In this document: in pieces, positions 7,846-14,321 of the stretch
Layout: each line of letters opens with the position of its first letter
How positions within the stretch are numbered: position 1 is the stretch's first letter
From: Clostridiales bacterium
GTDB lineage: Bacteria > Bacillota > Clostridia > Christensenellales > UBA3700
DNA length: 34,648 bases
Direction of reading: 5' to 3'
NCBI GenBank assembly: GCA_014799575.1
Contig: JAAVHS010000018.1
Span: 35,148-69,795 of the forward strand
Notes under the pieces: generated by a model
Seen by the model: the letters and a program-made list of their open reading frames with translations, nothing else
The model's database searches: none
What the model was told of the DNA's origin: nothing
Program-made: the position numbers and the translations under genes

Positions 7846-8480
7846 GCGAATATAAAAGATTAACAAAGAAAGATAGATTAGGTAAATGGTATGTGAAATA
7901 TGCGAATGGCGACATTACGCTTGCGCCAAATAGAGCCTCGCAAGAAGTGTTTAACTATCTTGCCAAACTAGAAAACAAGATTGAGCGAGGAGAGTTTGTA
8001 GAGTTGCCTTGCAAGGCGGGAGATATTTTCGGTGTCAGTATCAGTATGAGTATGCAAAATCTAGAAGAGGTATTGAACCACGAAATATATGTGATAAATA
8101 AAAGCACTTGTCGATGCAGACGTAGGCGCAGTCGACGTAAACAATATCAAGAAGAGATTGAGCGCTTGAATGCCGAAAACGCAAACTTGACCGCACGTCT
8201 CGAAGTTGCGGAGCAAGACAAGGCGAGCCTAGAACGCACAACGCAAGAAGTAAACGAGACTTTGAGCGCAAATGGTATAAGCATTGATTGCGACGGCAAC
8301 GTCGTTGACGAAAACCGTAGTCAAGCCGTTAAAGTGTTTGCGGAAGAGTTGCAAAAGCGAATCGAGATTTTGCAAGTCGCTGACGATGAGAATGATATTT
8401 TCCGCTACGGCTTTGAAACAATGAAAGAGCAGATACCCGACATAATCGAAAAATTATTAAAGGAGTCGGCAGTCAAATGA
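7842..8480 (+). CDS. Coiled-coil phage protein paralogous to its upstream neighbour
   Basis: A 212-aa protein. ATG 7842 is preferred over the in-frame ATG at 7833, because AAGGAGG at 7825-7831 is the right distance only for 7842. The N-terminus (MSEYKRLTKKDRLG ... IERGEFVELP) repeats the module of the preceding gene. Residues about 101-145 form a coiled coil (QEEIERLNAENANLTARLE). Between them lies an odd Arg/Cys patch, CRCRRRRSRRK (90-100). In the +1 frame the same bases read ALVDADVGAVDVNNIKK with normal codon use, which hints at a local frameshift pair. Its stop overlaps the ATG of the next gene. Function is unknown. Confidence 0.7.
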   Translation: MSEYKRLTKKDRLGKWYVKYANGDITLAPNRASQEVFNYLAKLENKIERGEFVELPCKAGDIFGVSISMSMQNLEEVLNHEIYVINKSTCRCRRRRSRRKQYQEEIERLNAENANLTARLEVAEQDKASLERTTQEVNETLSANGISIDCDGNVVDENRSQAVKVFAEELQKRIEILQVADDENDIFRYGFETMKEQIPDIIEKLLKESAVK

Positions 8481-8980
8481 AAAAATCAGCAATGACGAGC
8501 GTCAACAAGCCATTCACGGACAAAATCTTCGCGCTAGTCGACGGCGACCAAAAGACCATTGAATGGCGCACAAAGCCGTTGCCGAGAGGCTTGCATTATG
8601 TGTATGAGACGAAGAACAAAGGCGGTTGCGGTAAGGTCATAGGCGAAATGACGATTATTGGATATATGAAGTTTTCTTCTATTGATAATATACCCGATAG
8701 AATAATAGGCTTTGGCAAAGTAGATAGAAAAGACTTGAAGAAGTACGCAAAAGGCAGACCGCTATATGCAAATGCGATTGTCAATGCAAAGCGATACGAT
8801 ACGCCGAAAGAGTTGGGCGAATTTTGGGCGTATAACGAAAACCTACAAAAATGCTTTGATGAGCAAGAGGGATATTGTTTCGAAGAGTGGAGCAGTTTTT
8901 GTCGTCCACTTACACAACCGCCTCAAAGTTGGCGCTACGTCGTGAATTGGCAATGCGTCATGGAGGCAGTGAAATGTTAG
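8477..8980 (+). CDS. ASCH/PUA-like domain protein
   Basis: A 167-aa protein. The order IFALVDGDQKTIEWRTKPLP, then HYVYETKNKGGCGKVIGEMTIIGY, fits the ASCH fold: a G-x-K-T-x-E-x-R strand-helix start followed by a short beta barrel. ASCH and PUA relatives bind RNA or modified bases and are frequent in phages near DNA-modification genes. The assignment is by pattern and is moderate. The start overlaps the previous stop and the stop overlaps the start of the adenine methyltransferase, so it is tightly coupled to the modification cluster. Confidence 0.65.
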   Translation: MKKSAMTSVNKPFTDKIFALVDGDQKTIEWRTKPLPRGLHYVYETKNKGGCGKVIGEMTIIGYMKFSSIDNIPDRIIGFGKVDRKDLKKYAKGRPLYANAIVNAKRYDTPKELGEFWAYNENLQKCFDEQEGYCFEEWSSFCRPLTQPPQSWRYVVNWQCVMEAVKC

Positions 8981-9772
8981 GACCTTACGAACTAAACAAA
9001 ATCTATTGCGAAGATTGCTACGAGGCGATAAAGAAGATACCCGACAAGAGTGTGGATTTGATATATACGGATATTCCGTACGACTTTGTCGGCAATGGCG
9101 GTGGCGGTGTCTTTGGCGAAAAGAGACGTAAATATCATGAAGAATACGAAAAGATTGCAAACAACACGATAGAGAATACTCTCAACAAGAAAAAGCGTAA
9201 AAGCACGTCAGATACGGAGGATATTGCTTTTGGTATAGATTACTCGATACTTGACGAATTTGTGCGAGTATGCAAGCAAATCAACTGTTATATTTGGTGT
9301 AGCAAAAAGCAAATACTCCCAATTATGGAATATTTCGTAGAGGGTCATGACTGCGTGTGGGATTTATTGCTATGGCATAAAACAAACCCAATACCGACTT
9401 GCAACAATACATATTTGCCTGACACGGAGTATTGTTTATATTTTCGAGAGCAAAGCGCTGGTCTCGACGGTAGCGTTGCAACAAAGTCAAAGTACTACAT
9501 ATCGCCTACGAATAAGCGTGATAAAGATAAATTTGAGCATAGCACAATTAAACCGTTGTCGTTTGTGCAGGACCATATAACGAATAGTACTCGGGGGGGG
9601 GGGTAGCGTTGTTCTAGATCCTTTTATGGGAAGTGGAACGACCGCCGTCGCTTGTAAAAATTTAGGACGGCAGTTCATCGGATTTGAAGTAAATCCGAAG
9701 TGGCATAAAATCGCCGTTGACCGCTTGAACAATATTCAAGCCAACGGACAAATGACATTATTTACAATGTAA
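8974..9772 (+). CDS. Beta-class N6-adenine (or N4-cytosine) DNA methyltransferase, frameshifted at a poly-G tract
   Basis: ATG 8974 has GGAGG upstream and overlaps the ASCH gene stop. The first frame (8974-9606, 210 aa) carries motif IV TDIPY (32-36), W-K-NP, and KP motifs. It then runs into an 11-G tract (9593-9603) and stops at TAG. Downstream, the next frame reads SVVLDPFMGSGTTAVACKNL and IGFEVNPKWHKIA, which are SAM-binding motif I and the following strand, to TAA at 9770-9772. Motif IV before motif I is the beta-class order. With 10 (or 7 or 13) Gs the protein would be continuous, 265 aa at 10 Gs. As read, the SAM site is lost and the enzyme should be inactive. This is either phase-variable OFF or a homopolymer sequencing error. 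Confidence 0.9.
9593..9603 (+). repeat. Poly-G tract (11 G) inside methyltransferase gene
   Basis: Eleven consecutive Gs lie in codons cgg-ggg-ggg-ggg, just before tag. It is by far the longest G or C run in the window; the next longest runs are six. Runs this long are prone to slipped-strand mispairing and are a hallmark of phase-variable genes in other bacteria. Confidence 0.95.
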
Positions 9773-9791
9773 AAATTTAGGAGGATAAAAG

Positions 9792-10364
9792 ATGACGGAC
9801 AATGAAATTGAAAAGGCTCTCGAATCTTGTAGAAACGTCGGTTCTTGCAAAAAGTGTCCTTGCAAAAAGTGTCCTTGCGAAAAAGACGGGAGTTGCAAAC
9901 AAATGCTTGGCGAGGCGCTTGACTATATAAATCGCTTAAAGCAAGAAATTAAAATTATGGACGCAATGACGATAGCGAAGAAGTCGGCGCAAACTGCGTT
10001 TGAATCTAGTGCAAAGCAATTCGGTAATATTAAGTTTATGTCGTTAGACTCAGATATTCAGAAGACGGCAAATAAGAATTATTTACACAAGCAAATATGT
10101 GAGTTTATACACGAGACGTATACAAGAAAAAACGCAGACTACGGCGATTCTTTCTCGAATATGTTCGCCGAGTATGGCATTATCACGGCGCTTGCTAGGA
10201 TTGGCGACAAGTACAATCGAATTAAAAATATTTACAAGAAAGAAAATCGCATACACGTCAAAGACGAGAGTGTCAAAGACACTTTGTTGGATATGGCAAA
10301 TTACTGCATTATGACGGTAATGGAATTAGAAAGCGAAAATAAAACTCAAAACGGAGGTAAATAA
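9792..10364 (+). CDS. Nmad1/DUF1599-like protein with Cys-rich N-terminus
   Basis: A 190-aa protein behind AGGAGG. The C-terminal half (about 105-180) has KNADYGDSF (113-121), RIGDKYNRI (136-144) and DESVKDTLLDMANY (158-171). This matches the nucleotide-modification-associated domain 1 (DUF1599) pattern, an all-helical MazG-like fold thought to act on modified nucleotides or nucleoside triphosphates. The N-terminal 40 residues contain a Cys cluster (SCKKCPCKKCPCEKDGSCK) that may bind zinc. A 15-bp tandem duplication (9844-9858 and 9859-9873) created the doubled KKCPC. It follows two DNA methylases and a PP-loop protein, consistent with a nucleotide-modification role. Confidence 0.8.
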   Translation: MTDNEIEKALESCRNVGSCKKCPCKKCPCEKDGSCKQMLGEALDYINRLKQEIKIMDAMTIAKKSAQTAFESSAKQFGNIKFMSLDSDIQKTANKNYLHKQICEFIHETYTRKNADYGDSFSNMFAEYGIITALARIGDKYNRIKNIYKKENRIHVKDESVKDTLLDMANYCIMTVMELESENKTQNGGK

Positions 10365-10365
10365 A

Positions 10366-10836
10366 ATGAGTTACAATTACGAAAACGGCTACGACGAGAA
10401 CGTCGAACCCAAAAACTATGGCAGTACGCCGAAACCCAATGGCTTTACGCCTACTTGTAGATTTTGCGGACAAACGCAAATGCAAGGACCGTACGATAGT
10501 CAAGAGCAAGCGGACGAATCTGCAACGATGTCGTGCGATTGTCCGGAAGCAAGAGCCTATCAAGCGGAGCAGGAACGCAAGCAAAAGCGTGAAGAAAACA
10601 TCGTGAAATTAAAGTCACGACTCGGCGAATTGCAAGGATATTGCGAAAAGCGTCAAGTCAATTTCGACAACGCCCGATATGACACAGTATTGAAAATAGG
10701 TATTGACGTATTGGACGGCATTATAGATTCGGCTACGTTGAAATTTGCCCGTATGAAAGTATCGGTAGGTATCAACAACAAATCGAACCTTGTAATAAAG
10801 TTTACATACTCAGACGGTGCGTCCTTAGAAGTGTAG
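10366..10836 (+). CDS. Zinc-knuckle phage protein, unknown function
   Basis: A 156-aa protein behind GGAGG. The first 28 residues are polar and low in complexity (Asn, Tyr, Gly, Pro). C31-x-x-C34 and C57-x-C59 could form a four-Cys zinc site. A charged helix follows (about 63-90), and the C-terminal 60 residues are mixed alpha/beta. I recognise no named family. The gene begins one base after the previous stop and ends 13 bp before the next gene. It belongs to the early operon. Confidence 0.65.
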   Translation: MSYNYENGYDENVEPKNYGSTPKPNGFTPTCRFCGQTQMQGPYDSQEQADESATMSCDCPEARAYQAEQERKQKREENIVKLKSRLGELQGYCEKRQVNFDNARYDTVLKIGIDVLDGIIDSATLKFARMKVSVGINNKSNLVIKFTYSDGASLEV

Positions 10837-10849
10837 TAGGTGGCAAGAG

Positions 10850-11341
10850 ATGTCAAAGTATAAAAAGAGAATGCTATACATGGGCATTATGCAAAGTGAA
10901 GTATTGAAAAACATACAACGCATAGACCCACGCATTGACAAGTCGCTTTTGAGTAAGATTGTCCATGATATTGTCTTGCCGACAAAACGCGTACTTAACA
11001 ATATATGCGAGACGTTACATTGCGACGTGTTGGACATATACGACGAAAGCGAAATAAACTTGTTGCCCGAAAAGCCTACTATCACGCAGGCTGAGGCAGT
11101 TGCAACCGACGTCAAGAGCAAAGAAAGTAAACCGCGCGTAAGCGAAGACAAGCGCAAAACAAACGTATACAATCTTACGGTCGAAGTAGATAGAGCAACG
11201 GCGCTAAGAGTTTTTTCAAAAGAATCATTGGCAAAGTTGGGGTATAGCGGAGTAACAGACTTTGTGCGCAAGTCAGTCGACGACCTTGCTCGTCGATTAG
11301 ACAAAATCGAGAACAACAAAAAAGTAGAAGACGGCAGATAA
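10850..11341 (+). CDS. HTH (XRE-like) DNA-binding protein
   Basis: A 163-aa protein. Residues about 29-65 (LLSKIVHDIVLPTKRVLNNICETLHCDVLDIYDE) look like helices 2-5 of an XRE-type HTH, ending with the typical DVLDIYD. A polar linker (75-107) leads to a C-terminal segment (VYNLTVEVDRATALRVFSKESLAKLGYSGVTDFVRKSVDDLARRL) that may form a ribbon-helix-helix or oligomerisation unit. It is the last gene before the non-coding region and the Rep gene. It may regulate replication or late transcription (inference). Confidence 0.65.
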   Translation: MSKYKKRMLYMGIMQSEVLKNIQRIDPRIDKSLLSKIVHDIVLPTKRVLNNICETLHCDVLDIYDESEINLLPEKPTITQAEAVATDVKSKESKPRVSEDKRKTNVYNLTVEVDRATALRVFSKESLAKLGYSGVTDFVRKSVDDLARRLDKIENNKKVEDGR

Positions 11342-11391
11342 GTCTGAATGTCTTTTAGAAGTCAAAATCAAACTAAATAGACAAAGAAAAA

Positions 11392-11421
11392 GGGAATTGC
11401 AATATGGCACTTGCAATTCCC
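11392..11421. repeat. Inverted repeat, 11-bp arms, 8-nt loop
   Basis: GGGAATTGCAA (11392-11402) pairs perfectly with TTGCAATTCCC (11411-11421). On the minus strand it is followed by a T-rich run (CCCTTTTTCTTT), so it could terminate leftward transcripts. On the plus strand it has no T-run. Confidence 0.6.
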
Positions 11422-11422
11422 C

Positions 11423-11494
11423 AAAGTTGACAAAGATATCAACTAACCAACTATAAATAGTATAGCAGAGTCAAGGCGAATTGTCAACTTTTTT
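11423..11494 (+). terminator. Long-range hairpin with T-run, possible terminator of the early operon
   Basis: AAAGTTGACAA (11423-11433) and TTGTCAACTTT (11481-11491) are perfect complements across 47 bases, and the right arm runs into six Ts (11489-11494). The large loop makes a classical terminator less certain. TTGACA (11427-11432) with TATAAA (11452-11457, 19-bp spacer) inside it could instead be a weak promoter toward the Rep gene. Confidence 0.35.
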
Positions 11495-11594
11495 GAGGTC
11501 GAAAAAGTGCTATTAGCGTCCTCGTAATCAGTATTAAGTTACCGACGAAATAGTATGTAAAAAAAGATGTCAATTATTCGCTTATTGACGGGGT

Positions 11595-11641
11595 CAAGGG
11601 GAAATCCCCTTGTCGTCTTGCAAGGGGCGAAACCCTTGCAA
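11595..11641. repeat. Two tandem GC-rich hairpins upstream of Rep (candidate nick site region)
   Basis: The first hairpin is CAAGGGG (11595-11601)/CCCCTTG (11606-11612) with loop AAAT. The second is TTGCAAGGG (11618-11626)/CCCTTGCAA (11633-11641) with loop GCGAAA. Both share the core CAAGGG/CCCTTG. They end 55 bp before the Rep start codon. Confidence 0.6.
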
Positions 11642-11696
11642 TGAGAAGTGCGAGTTTTCTTTGTCGTTAGAATATCAGAACGGAGGGAATGAACTC

Positions 11697-12662
11697 ATGC
11701 AAACAACACTTAACAGTAGGTATGACGATTACGACGAGATATTTGCCTATACCGACACCAACGACGAGCGACTTGCAAGTCTAGACGATAAGTCGATAAT
11801 CAAATATCGCGTAAAGACAATCAAGAGTGGAAAGGTACTTGAAAGCGAAGTCTATCCGATATGGAATACGCACAAATCGACTAGCCGTGCAAGAAAGATA
11901 AGAGAGAGTCGAGATACTCAGAAACGTCTCAATGAGAAAAACGCGTTAAAGCGCATAATACGACTTGTCAATGCGAATTTCACTGACGACGATATTTGGT
12001 GTACTTTTACATACGAAACCGCAAAACTCCCAAAATCCGTAGAGGACGCGGAAAACGAATTCGTAAACTTCCTACGGAGATTGCGGTATCACGGGCGCAA
12101 GCGTGGTTTTCCGCCACTCAAATATGTCTTTTGGACAGAGTTCGAGGACGATGAAAAAAAAGGCAAAAAGCGTGTGCATCACCATATCGTGACGAATTTT
12201 CCCGACCGCGACCTTGCCGAAAAACTTTGGCGCGGAGGCGCAAGAAAGCAGACGAGACGATTGCAATCAGACGAAAACGGATACGAGGGTCTAGTGCGAT
12301 ATTGTATGAAAGACCCGAAAGGTAAAAAGCGTTGGAAAACGTCGAAAAACCTACGCGAGCCACAAATCACTATTGCCGATTACAAATTTACTCGAAAGAA
12401 AGTACGTCAAATCGTAGCGGGCGACATATCGGCAGTGGGAGTATTTGAGTCGATGTACAAAGGATATGAATTGCTCGAGGCATTTACATTTACAAGCGAA
12501 TTTGTGTCGGGCGCATACATATACGCTAAAATGACAAGACGTAATTATTATGGCTTGTCGCCGAATATAACAACAAAACGGAGGAGTAACAATGCCAAAA
12601 ATCACAAAGAAAACAGTCAAAAAAGTCGTTCCGCCGAAAGACGACGCGGACAAGCCACCTAA
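11697..12662 (+). CDS. HUH-type rolling-circle replication initiator (Rep)
   Basis: A 321-aa protein. ATG 11697 is chosen because GGAGGG precedes it; longer forms would need a TTG start inside the hairpin at 11610. The HUH metal site is RVHHHIVTNF (His161-163). Upstream, WCTFTYE (101-107) is the usual motif 1 strand. Downstream, YEGLVRYCMKDPKGKKRWKTSKNL (Tyr196 or Tyr202) supplies the likely catalytic tyrosine, with the K-rrw-SrNL pattern of phage G2P/ORF2-type Reps. It should nick one strand at the origin and start rolling-circle synthesis with host polymerase. No helicase, primase or loader is in the prophage. The last 71 bp overlap the next gene in another frame. Confidence 0.85.
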   Translation: MQTTLNSRYDDYDEIFAYTDTNDERLASLDDKSIIKYRVKTIKSGKVLESEVYPIWNTHKSTSRARKIRESRDTQKRLNEKNALKRIIRLVNANFTDDDIWCTFTYETAKLPKSVEDAENEFVNFLRRLRYHGRKRGFPPLKYVFWTEFEDDEKKGKKRVHHHIVTNFPDRDLAEKLWRGGARKQTRRLQSDENGYEGLVRYCMKDPKGKKRWKTSKNLREPQITIADYKFTRKKVRQIVAGDISAVGVFESMYKGYELLEAFTFTSEFVSGAYIYAKMTRRNYYGLSPNITTKRRSNNAKNHKENSQKSRSAERRRGQAT

Positions 12663-13146
12663 AAATTACAGCAGGTCAAAATACGAAGAAAAAGTAAAAC
12701 CGTACCTTTCCGACATTGAGCGGTATTATAGATGTGGAGTTACGGAGGGGCAGTTGTGCGCGTACTATAATGTAAGTAAAACGCAATGGATTCAATACAA
12801 GAAGAGTCACCTCGAACTAGACGAACTACTTTGTAATGCAAAAAAACAATTACAAGTAGACCTCGTCAATAAAGCGTATGAAGTTGCCATAGGCGGAGAC
12901 TACGTCGAAACAACGTCAGTTGAATACTATGAACTTAAAGACGGAGTAAAAGTCGTGACGGGCGGTAAGGTAACTAAGCATACGCGCCACTGCAAACCCG
13001 ACGTAGGTATGTTGCAATTTTTACTTATCAATCGTTTTTCCGAAGACTTTGCAAAAGACCCTCAAGTTATTGCGTTGCGTAAGAAAGCATTGGAACTTGC
13101 AGAGAAGAAAGGCACACCGTTGCCCGATAATTGGGGGGAAGTATAA
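12592..13146 (+). CDS. HTH protein, terminase small subunit-like
   Basis: A 184-aa protein behind GGAGGAG, starting inside the Rep gene. A basic, Pro/Lys-rich tail (1-35) precedes a homeodomain-like HTH (VTEGQLCAYYNVSKTQWIQYKKSHLELDELL, about 49-80). The middle has the alternating pattern of small terminases (VDLVNKAYEVAIGGDYVETTSVEYYELKDG, then KPDVGMLQFLLINRF). This fits a DNA-recognition subunit for packaging. A second small-terminase candidate lies at 13962, so this gene may instead be a regulator with the same fold. The stop overlaps the next start (TAATG). Confidence 0.65.
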   Translation: MPKITKKTVKKVVPPKDDADKPPKNYSRSKYEEKVKPYLSDIERYYRCGVTEGQLCAYYNVSKTQWIQYKKSHLELDELLCNAKKQLQVDLVNKAYEVAIGGDYVETTSVEYYELKDGVKVVTGGKVTKHTRHCKPDVGMLQFLLINRFSEDFAKDPQVIALRKKALELAEKKGTPLPDNWGEV

Positions 13147-13835
13147 TGGCGCTCGACCCGATACATGCTTTCTATTGTCGAAAAGACTACTTGACATTGG
13201 CGCAAGCGTGCAAAATCAAGAGTGGCGGAGTATGCGCTCGTTGCGGTGGTATTTTTGACATCAGCGGATTAAGACCACACCACAAAATAGAATTGACACT
13301 CGATAACGTAGATGACCCGAAGATTGCGCTCAATCAAGACAATATCGAAGTATTATGCCACGATTGCCATAATGCGACGCATCGTCGATTTGGTAGCGTC
13401 GTAGGAACGAAGCGCGTTTATCTTGTTCACGGCTCGCCTAGTAGTGGTAAAACAACTTATGTCGAAAGCGTTGCAACTCGTAACGACGTAATTGTAGACC
13501 TTGACAAGATACATCGCTCGATATGTATTTGCGGTTTGTATGATAAACCCGACGCAACAAAGCAGATTGCATTTGATATACGCAATCTTTTGCTTGACAA
13601 GATTTATCACGCAGGACCGCGGCGCAAGTGGCAAGATGCGTACATTATCGGAACTTTTCCCGACGTGTACGATAGAGAAAGATTTATAGCGGAATACAAC
13701 GCTGAACCTATTCACATCGCGACACCACGCGAAGAGTGTATCAGACGTGCGCAAGAAGATTTGCAACGTGGAGCGGTTTTGGATATGGTGCTTGGGTGGA
13801 TAGATAATTATTGGAAGAATTATAGCGAACGATAA
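13146..13835 (+). CDS. HNH endonuclease fused to a P-loop kinase-like domain
   Basis: A 229-aa protein starting at ATG 13146. The N-terminal HNH nuclease has C30-x-x-C33, HH45-46, N66, C71-x-x-C74 and H79 (CARCGG, RPHHKIEL, NIEVLCHDCHNATH). The C-terminal domain starts with Walker A GSPSSGKT (96-103), then VDLDKIH (117-123) and a lid-like TPREECIRRAQED, as in AAA_33/polynucleotide-kinase-type enzymes. HNH genes beside terminases are needed for DNA packaging in several cos phages. The kinase-like domain might repair or phosphorylate the ends, which is inference. The stop is three bases from a CCCCCCGGGG motif. Confidence 0.85.
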   Translation: MALDPIHAFYCRKDYLTLAQACKIKSGGVCARCGGIFDISGLRPHHKIELTLDNVDDPKIALNQDNIEVLCHDCHNATHRRFGSVVGTKRVYLVHGSPSSGKTTYVESVATRNDVIVDLDKIHRSICICGLYDKPDATKQIAFDIRNLLLDKIYHAGPRRKWQDAYIIGTFPDVYDRERFIAEYNAEPIHIATPREECIRRAQEDLQRGAVLDMVLGWIDNYWKNYSER

Positions 13836-13838
13836 TAT

Positions 13839-13848
13839 CCCCCCGGGG
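13839..13848. other. CCCCCCGGGG motif, candidate cos/packaging site
   Basis: A GC-only 10-mer containing the palindrome CCCCGGGG (13841-13848) sits in an otherwise AT-rich 126-bp gap between the HNH gene and the P27-like small terminase. That is the usual cos location in HK97-type phages of Gram-positive hosts. The rest of the gap (13849-13961) is A/T-rich with no gene. Confidence 0.4.
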
Positions 13849-13961
13849 CGATTAAAAATTTTGAAACGCAAAAAGACTCCAAGTGCCAAATCAAAAAAAT
13901 ACACACCGAAAATTTGACTTTTTTTCTCGAAAAGTTTGAAAAATAAATTTATGAGGCTGAA

Positions 13962-14321
13962 ATGAAGAAAGATAGCAATAAAAAAATGTCAATCGACAAA
14001 CTTGCAGACGAAGAATATAATCGTTTGATTGGACTTTATAAAAAAGCAAGCGTCGACGAGATTAAACTCCAAGTCAATGACCGACTTATCAGAAAGACGG
14101 CAGAGTTGTACGCGAGATTAGAAGATATGCAGAAATTGCCGTCGATAATTTATAACAAGAAAAATCCTTACGAGCAGAAAGAGACGGCAGTTGGGAAAGC
14201 GCGTGTCAAGTACATGGCGCAATACTTGAACTGTATGCAAAAACTCAACAAAGAACTTTTGGGAGAGATTGTGGAAGACGATGACGACCTCAACAAATAT
14301 AATGACGACGACCAAGACTAA
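13962..14321 (+). CDS. terS: P27-like terminase small subunit
   Basis: A 119-aa protein behind GAGGCTG. The helical centre (VNDRLIRKTAELYARLEDMQKLPSIIYNKKNPYEQK, then ARVKYMAQYLNCMQKLNKELLG) matches the P27-type small terminase pattern: an AELYARLE helix, an nPy segment and a final helix. It should recognise the packaging site and deliver DNA to TerL. The C-terminus is very acidic (VEDDDDLNKYNDDDQD), perhaps for TerL contact. It lies directly upstream of TerL and overlaps it. Confidence 0.75.
   Translation: MKKDSNKKMSIDKLADEEYNRLIGLYKKASVDEIKLQVNDRLIRKTAELYARLEDMQKLPSIIYNKKNPYEQKETAVGKARVKYMAQYLNCMQKLNKELLGEIVEDDDDLNKYNDDDQD

Larger units (their letters stand above)
11342..11696. other. 355-bp non-coding region with clustered inverted repeats, candidate replication origin
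   Basis: This is the longest gene-free stretch in the prophage. It separates the early genes from the HUH Rep gene. It holds an 11-bp inverted repeat (11392-11421), a long-range 11-bp inverted repeat ending in six Ts (11423-11494), and two tandem GC-rich hairpins (11595-11612 and 11618-11641). HUH initiators often nick at a hairpin near their own gene, so this is the best origin candidate. Confidence 0.5.

Noticed and set aside
8875-8973. Upstream extension of the adenine methyltransferase
   Set aside because: It overlaps the ASCH-like gene in another frame. ATG 8974 has GGAGG and gives the usual family start.
9844-9873. 15-bp tandem repeat as a possible second phase-variation site
   Set aside because: Only two copies, and the unit is a multiple of three, so gain or loss would not change the frame.
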